Of a DNA stretch of 24,347 bases, positions 20,683 to 24,347 are shown one piece after another. Source of the DNA: Bacillota bacterium (GTDB lineage Bacteria > Bacillota > Clostridia > Lachnospirales > Lachnospiraceae); the NCBI GenBank assembly GCA_023393095.1, contig JAEWMT010000005.1, positions 1-24,347 on the forward strand. Direction: 5' to 3'. How positions within the stretch are numbered: the stretch's first letter is position 1; every line of letters starts with the position of its first letter. The translations under genes were made by a program, and so were the position numbers. Under the pieces are notes generated by a model. That model had not been told where the DNA came from. It ran no database searches and saw only the letters and a list, made by a program, of their open reading frames with translations.

Positions 20683-21969
20683 ATGGCGAACGAAAAGAAA
20701 TTACATTTTGAAACCTTACAGCTTCATGTTGGACAGGAGAAACCAGATAGCGCAACAGATGCAAGATGCGTTCCTATTTATCAGACATCATCCTATGTAT
20801 TTGCGAATTCAGCTCAAGCAGAAGGAAGATTTAACCTTAGTGAAGGCGGAAATATCTATACAAGATTAATGAATCCGACCTCCGATGTATTTGAACAAAG
20901 AATAGCAGTACTAGAAGGTGGTGTCGCTGCACTGGCTACATCCTCCGGAGCAGCAGCGATTACCTATGCAATACAAAATATTGCCCATGCCGGTGATCAT
21001 ATTGTGTCTGCCCAGACTATCTATGGTGGTACATATAATCTATTAGCTAATACCCTGAGTGATTTTGGAATCACCACAACCTTTGTTAATCCGGATGATC
21101 CAGCTGATTTTGAAAAGGCAATCAAACCAAATACAAAAGCAATCTTTATTGAAAGCTTAGGCAATCCTAATTGTAATATAATTGATATTGATAAGGTTGC
21201 AGAGATTGCTCATAATAATAAAATTCCGCTAATTGTAGATAATACCTTTGCAACACCTTATCTGTTACGTCCGATTGAGCATGGGGCTGATGTAGTTGTA
21301 CATTCTGCTACAAAATTCATTGGTGGTCATGGTACTTCCATCGGCGGAGTAATCGTAGATAGCGGTAAGTTTGATTGGGAAGGCTCGGATAAATTCCCGT
21401 CCTTAACAAAACCAAATCCAAGCTATCATGGTGTTGTATTTACCAAAGCAGTTGGCGCTGCCGCTTATGTTGTTAAAATTAGAGTTACCTTAATGAGAGA
21501 TACCGGTTCAACCATAAGTCCGTTCAATTCATTCTTATTCCTGCAAGGATTGGAAACCTTATCTCTTCGAGTAGAGCGCCATGTTTATAATACTCTCAAG
21601 GTGGTTGAGTTCTTAAGCAAACATCCTCAGATAGAAAATGTGAATCATCCTTCGTTACCGGAGAATCCATATCATGAGTTATATCATAAATATTATCCGC
21701 AAGGTGCAGGTTCTATCTTTACCTTTGAAATCAAGGGAGACGCTGATACGGCAAAAGCTTTCATAGATAAGCTTCAGATTTTCTCATTGTTAGCTAATGT
21801 TGCAGATGTTAAGTCATTGGTAATCCATCCGGCAAGTACAACTCATTCCCAGATGAGTGGAGAAGAGCTGTTAGCATCCGGAATTAAACCAAATACAATC
21901 CGTTTATCTATCGGTACGGAGCATATTGAAGATCTCATTGATGATCTCTCACAGGCTTTAGAAAATTAA
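20683..21969 (+). CDS. metY: O-acetylhomoserine sulfhydrylase (MetY type)
   Basis: A PLP enzyme that makes homocysteine from O-acetylhomoserine and sulfide (or cysteine from O-acetylserine). The 428-residue length and layout are those of the Cys/Met metabolism PLP family, MetY branch. It opens with LHFETLQLHVGQEKPDSATDARCVPIYQTSSYVF, carries YTRLMNPTSDVFEQRIAVLEGG (cofactor phosphate contact), VDNTFATPYLLRPIEHGADVVVHSATKFIGGHG with the Schiff-base Lys211, and the late PASTTHSQMSGEEL. The ATG at 20683 follows GGAGG at 20673-20677; the in-frame ATG at 20653 lies inside a hairpin. It is transcribed with cysK, 34 bp downstream, and probably under the upstream Rrf2-family regulator. Confidence 0.95.
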   Translation: MANEKKLHFETLQLHVGQEKPDSATDARCVPIYQTSSYVFANSAQAEGRFNLSEGGNIYTRLMNPTSDVFEQRIAVLEGGVAALATSSGAAAITYAIQNIAHAGDHIVSAQTIYGGTYNLLANTLSDFGITTTFVNPDDPADFEKAIKPNTKAIFIESLGNPNCNIIDIDKVAEIAHNNKIPLIVDNTFATPYLLRPIEHGADVVVHSATKFIGGHGTSIGGVIVDSGKFDWEGSDKFPSLTKPNPSYHGVVFTKAVGAAAYVVKIRVTLMRDTGSTISPFNSFLFLQGLETLSLRVERHVYNTLKVVEFLSKHPQIENVNHPSLPENPYHELYHKYYPQGAGSIFTFEIKGDADTAKAFIDKLQIFSLLANVADVKSLVIHPASTTHSQMSGEELLASGIKPNTIRLSIGTEHIEDLIDDLSQALEN

Positions 21970-21971
21970 TA

Positions 21972-21989
21972 AACCGCCCTGCGGCGGTT
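21972..21989 (+). promoter_or_regulatory. Hairpin between metY and cysK, before the cysK ribosome-binding site
   Basis: AACCGCC and GGCGGTT form a perfect 7-bp stem around loop CTGC, beginning three bases after the metY stop. GGAGG of cysK lies four bases beyond the stem. No T-run follows, so it is not a terminator. Confidence 0.75.
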
Positions 21990-22003
21990 AGGTGGAGGTA
22001 ATT

Positions 22004-22933
22004 ATGGCTAAGTTCAAACAAAGAGTCACAGAATTGATTGGAAACACACCCATGATGGAACTTTGCAATTATAACAAAATCCATCAGCTGGATGCAAAAA
22101 TTGTTGCTAAGCTGGAATACTTTAATCCGGGCGGAAGTATAAAAGACCGTATTGCTAAAAAGATGATTGAAGAAGCAATGAAAAGCGGTGAGATTAATCA
22201 GGATACGGTCATTATTGAGCCCACCAGCGGTAATACCGGAATTGGTCTTGCAAGTGTTTGTGCAAGCTATGGTTTGAAATTAATCATAACCATGCCGGAG
22301 ACCATGAGTGTGGAACGTAGGAATCTAATGAAGGCATATGGTGCTGAGCTTGTTTTAACCGAAGGCCCGAAAGGAATGCAGGGTGCGGTTGACAAATCAC
22401 TTGAGATTAGAAAAAACACTCCGAACAGCTTTATTCCTTCCCAGTTTGATAATCCGAACAACCCGAAGGTTCACGAAGAGACAACCGGTGTTGAAATTTG
22501 GGAAGAGACGGAGGGTAAGGTTGACATTTTTGTAGCTGGAGTTGGTACAGGTGGAACTATATCAGGTGTGGGTGCGTATTTAAAATCCAAAAATCCTGAT
22601 GTTCAGATTATCGCAGTTGAGCCGGCTTCTTCACCGTTATTATCGAAAGGCCATGCAGGTACACATCAGATTCAGGGACTTGGTCCTAATTTTGTACCAG
22701 ATACACTGGATCGAACTATTTACAATGAAATTATACCGGTTGAAAATGAGGATGCCTTTGAAATTGGCAGAGAGATTGCAAGAAGAGAAGGAGTTCTTGT
22801 AGGGATATCTTCCGGAGCAGCACTCTGGGCTGCAACGCAGGTGGCAAAAAGACCGGAAAACGCAGGTAAATTAATTGTTGTATTACTTCCTGATACCGGA
22901 GAAAGATATTTATCATCTGCAATGTTTTCATAA
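22004..22933 (+). CDS. cysK: Cysteine synthase A (O-acetylserine sulfhydrylase)
   Basis: Makes cysteine from O-acetylserine and sulfide with PLP. The 309-residue protein shows TELIGNTPMMEL at the start, the Schiff-base Lys47 in NPGGSIKDRIA, the substrate loop EPTSGNTGIGLA (72-83), the phosphate-binding GVGTGGTISGVGAYLK, and the late GVLVGISSGAAL with LLPDTGERYLSS. These identify CysK-type rather than CysM or cystathionine synthase. The ATG at 22004 is used: GGAGG at 21994-21998 is five bases upstream, whereas a GTG at 21992 would overlap that site. It is the second gene of the metY operon and is followed by a small terminator-like hairpin. Confidence 0.96.
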   Translation: MAKFKQRVTELIGNTPMMELCNYNKIHQLDAKIVAKLEYFNPGGSIKDRIAKKMIEEAMKSGEINQDTVIIEPTSGNTGIGLASVCASYGLKLIITMPETMSVERRNLMKAYGAELVLTEGPKGMQGAVDKSLEIRKNTPNSFIPSQFDNPNNPKVHEETTGVEIWEETEGKVDIFVAGVGTGGTISGVGAYLKSKNPDVQIIAVEPASSPLLSKGHAGTHQIQGLGPNFVPDTLDRTIYNEIIPVENEDAFEIGREIARREGVLVGISSGAALWAATQVAKRPENAGKLIVVLLPDTGERYLSSAMFS

Positions 22934-22935
22934 TT

Positions 22936-22957
22936 GAGAATGCAATTCTCTTTTAAC
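22936..22957 (+). terminator. Small terminator after cysK
   Basis: GAGAAT and ATTCTC form a 6-bp stem with loop GCA, followed by TTTTAACATTTT. The stem is short and AT-rich, so efficiency may be low. A larger hairpin follows at 23001. Confidence 0.6.
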
Positions 22958-23000
22958 ATTTTAATAAGAGACGGTCGCATTTCAGACATATATATCATAT

Positions 23001-23072
23001 AAGGGACTCCACATTAATCCCCTCACACATGTTTTTCAACAGTGTATTATTGGGATTATGCAGGTCCCTTTT
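23001..23072 (+). terminator. Long hairpin, probable back-up terminator of metY-cysK
   Basis: AAGGGACTCCACATTAATCC (23001-23020) pairs imperfectly with GGGATTATGCAGGTCCCTT (23052-23070), and an inner ACAC/GTGT pairing extends it. A short TTTT run overlaps its end. It also lies 90 bp past the stop of the convergent fosX-like gene. Confidence 0.6.
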
Positions 23073-23163
23073 ATCATAGAAAAATCATTTTGATATACAA
23101 CGAGTTTTCAATAAAAATGATCCTTTGACCCAGGTATCATATTTTGATTTAATTAAAATATTG

Positions 23164-23577
23164 TTATGTATTATCGATTTCTGTGTACAATGCTAATCTT
23201 TTCTCTAATGTTTCTGTATGAAGTTCAAATAAATTGTTATCATAATCATAAAAGTAAATAGAATAGCCTTCCCCGGATACTCTACTTCTTGGTGGTTTCA
23301 TTTCTAAATTTAGAGATTTAATTTTATCCAAATAATTATCTATATCAGAAACAGATATTTTGAATGCAATATGATGATAAGTTCTATTCAGTATATTTGT
23401 ATCTTCCATAACAGCAATCCACTGATTACCAATAACAAAAAAACGTTCTTTAAATAAAGAATGCTTTTCTTCGCCACTATAATAAACTTCCTTAGCCTCA
23501 AATAATTCTTTAAATAATTGATTAGATTTATCTAAATTTTTCACAACAAAAGTGATATGGCTTACGTTTTCAATCAT
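23164..23577 (-). CDS. fosX: FosX-type fosfomycin resistance hydrolase (VOC family)
   Basis: A 137-residue vicinal-oxygen-chelate enzyme predicted to open the epoxide of fosfomycin with water. The metal ligands fall at exactly the FosX positions: His7 (VSHITF), His69 (YHHIAFKI) and Glu118 (LFELHT). Glu44 (LFKERFF) matches the general base that separates FosX from the thiol-transferring FosA and FosB. The segments MKPPRSRVSGEGYSIYFYDYDN (93-114) and TLEKRLALY (123-131) are also characteristic. GGAGGA lies upstream of the ATG at 23577. It is single-gene and not near any mobile-element gene, so it is probably an intrinsic chromosomal copy. Substrate is inferred from residues; no resistance is shown. 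Confidence 0.88.
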   Translation of the reverse strand: MIENVSHITFVVKNLDKSNQLFKELFEAKEVYYSGEEKHSLFKERFFVIGNQWIAVMEDTNILNRTYHHIAFKISVSDIDNYLDKIKSLNLEMKPPRSRVSGEGYSIYFYDYDNNLFELHTETLEKRLALYTEIDNT

Positions 23578-23708
23578 AGATATCTTCCTCCGTCTTATCT
23601 TACAAATAATTGTATTAGTATAGGAAACATTACATTGAATCGTAGCGTTTTTAACTTAACAACTTCTTTCTATATTACTACGACACCTTATACAGTGAAT
23701 ATAACTCA

Positions 23709-23948
23709 TTATACATTCCTGTTAGATGTGGTATGCATCGCCTGATAGTAATCTTTACTATGAATATAAAGATAATATAGATTTTTATCATTTGTATCAG
23801 AGCTTTCGTTTTGGTGACCGGAAGAAGCGTTACTATTCATAATTCTAAAATCGTAACGGATCCCTTTCGCCTTTAGCGCTTTACGCAGCTCTGTAAATTC
23901 TTTGAAAGAAAAACCACAATAGATTTCAACCTTTTTCCAGAATAACAT
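23709..23948 (-). CDS. Small hypothetical protein (79 residues)
   Basis: Not assigned to a family with confidence. The N-terminus (MLFWKKVEIYCGFSFKEFTELRKALKAKGIRYDFRI) looks like a short beta strand followed by an amphipathic helix, then an Asn/Ser-rich linker (about 36-52), then LYYLYIHSKDYYQAMH. This layout resembles small putative signal-transducing proteins (DUF2007-like) of Clostridia, but the match is by appearance only. AGAGG lies nine bases before the ATG at 23948; an in-frame TTG at 23954 lies too close to it. It is in the same direction as the fosX gene, 131 bp upstream. Reality as a gene is supported by the ribosome-binding site and protein-like composition. Confidence 0.6.
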   Translation of the reverse strand: MLFWKKVEIYCGFSFKEFTELRKALKAKGIRYDFRIMNSNASSGHQNESSDTNDKNLYYLYIHSKDYYQAMHTTSNRNV

Positions 23949-24115
23949 AATCAAACGCCTCTTTTCTGTATGATTTATTTTCTCCCTGATTACATTATAT
24001 CCCTTAAGAGTGACCTATTCAAATTAACGTTTGATTAGAATTACCGGCTGGGTAACATATGAAATTGGTTACATATAATATTAGAACTGGAAATTTAATT
24101 TAGTGAGGGTATATT

Positions 24116-24347
24116 ATGTCGTGCGGCTGTATGAATGAAAATAATAAACAATTCAATGAAAATAGCAGGGAAGGCGGATACCGCTATCATGTTCAAATCG
24201 GAGTTTTTCGAAATTATAATATGGCGATACAGCTACAGCTGCAGCTGTTTGAAGTGGGATGGATTTCTGATATAGAACGTCAGGGAGATTTTTATACAGT
24301 ATATATGGGGGAATACACAGAGATTGATAAAGCAGCATTATTAGAAC
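24116..24347 (+). CDS. SPOR-domain protein, N-terminal fragment
   Basis: The frame from the ATG at 24116 stays open to the window end (77 residues). After a short polar N-terminus with two cysteines (MSCGCMNENNKQ) comes RYHVQIGVFRNYNMAIQLQLQL, then FEVGWISDIERQGDFYTVYMGEYTEIDKAA. The YxVQIGxFxxxxxA start and the YTVYMGEY second strand are the hallmark of the SPOR peptidoglycan-binding domain, which recognises glycan chains lacking stem peptides. No signal peptide or membrane helix precedes it, which is unusual because the domain acts outside the membrane; export could be non-classical, or the protein could act in sporulation. GAGGG lies about seven bases upstream. The remainder of the gene is outside the window. 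Confidence 0.8.
   Translation, partial: MSCGCMNENNKQFNENSREGGYRYHVQIGVFRNYNMAIQLQLQLFEVGWISDIERQGDFYTVYMGEYTEIDKAALLE

Noticed and set aside
22720..22998. 92-codon minus-strand ORF
   Set aside because: Antisense to the 3' end of cysK and its terminator.

Overview
The window reads as a low-GC Firmicutes chromosome, most likely class Clostridia and close to Lachnospiraceae. The signs are strong AAGGAG/GGAGG ribosome-binding sites, clostridial families (DUF3842, DUF4474, DUF2127, a one-cluster ferredoxin, an Nbp35/Mrp ATPase with an N-terminal Cys cluster) and a c-di-GMP-I riboswitch. These are chromosomal genes in short operons. No rRNA, tRNA, CRISPR array, phage or transposase gene was recognised. 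The two edge genes (a RodA/FtsW-type C-terminus and a SPOR-domain protein) are cut by the window.

Region 1 (1-3750). After the RodA/FtsW tail come a promoter, a c-di-GMP-I riboswitch and an intrinsic terminator. A 168-bp transposase-less inverted-repeat element follows, then an HD-GYP gene for c-di-GMP breakdown. The sensor and the enzyme that removes its ligand therefore lie in one transcription unit, with a mobile element between them. A membrane protein of the O-antigen ligase/polymerase superfamily with a large external loop follows.

Region 2 (3850-10926) is a nickel-pincer nucleotide (NPN) cofactor locus. It runs DUF3842, larB, then an ECF-type nickel transporter (larMN, larQ, larO) on the plus strand. 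Facing it on the minus strand are larC and larE. LarB, LarE and LarC make the cofactor and the transporter supplies nickel. No larA-type user enzyme is present here. A second 168-bp element, flanked by an 11-bp target duplication, separates larB from larMN.

Region 3 (11179-19666) is mixed housekeeping: GrpB-like protein, GNAT acetyltransferase, ferredoxin, DUF2127 membrane protein, flavin reductase, metallophosphoesterase with a DUF4474 protein, Mrp/Nbp35 ATPase with thymidine kinase, a Prx6-type peroxiredoxin and an EamA transporter.

Region 4 (19930-24347) is a sulfur unit: an Rrf2-family regulator with three IscR-like cysteines, then metY and cysK. Each of the two enzyme genes has a compact hairpin just before its ribosome-binding site. 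A FosX-type fosfomycin hydrolase, a small unknown protein and the SPOR-domain fragment close the window.

The least expected content is in the intergenic DNA. One inverted-repeat element family (ends TAGGTAATTGCGAAACT) occurs as two 168-bp copies, a 39-bp copy that is almost only two ends, and smaller remnants. A second hairpin family has ends near AGGGTGT. There is also a 109-bp long-stem hairpin of unknown type.
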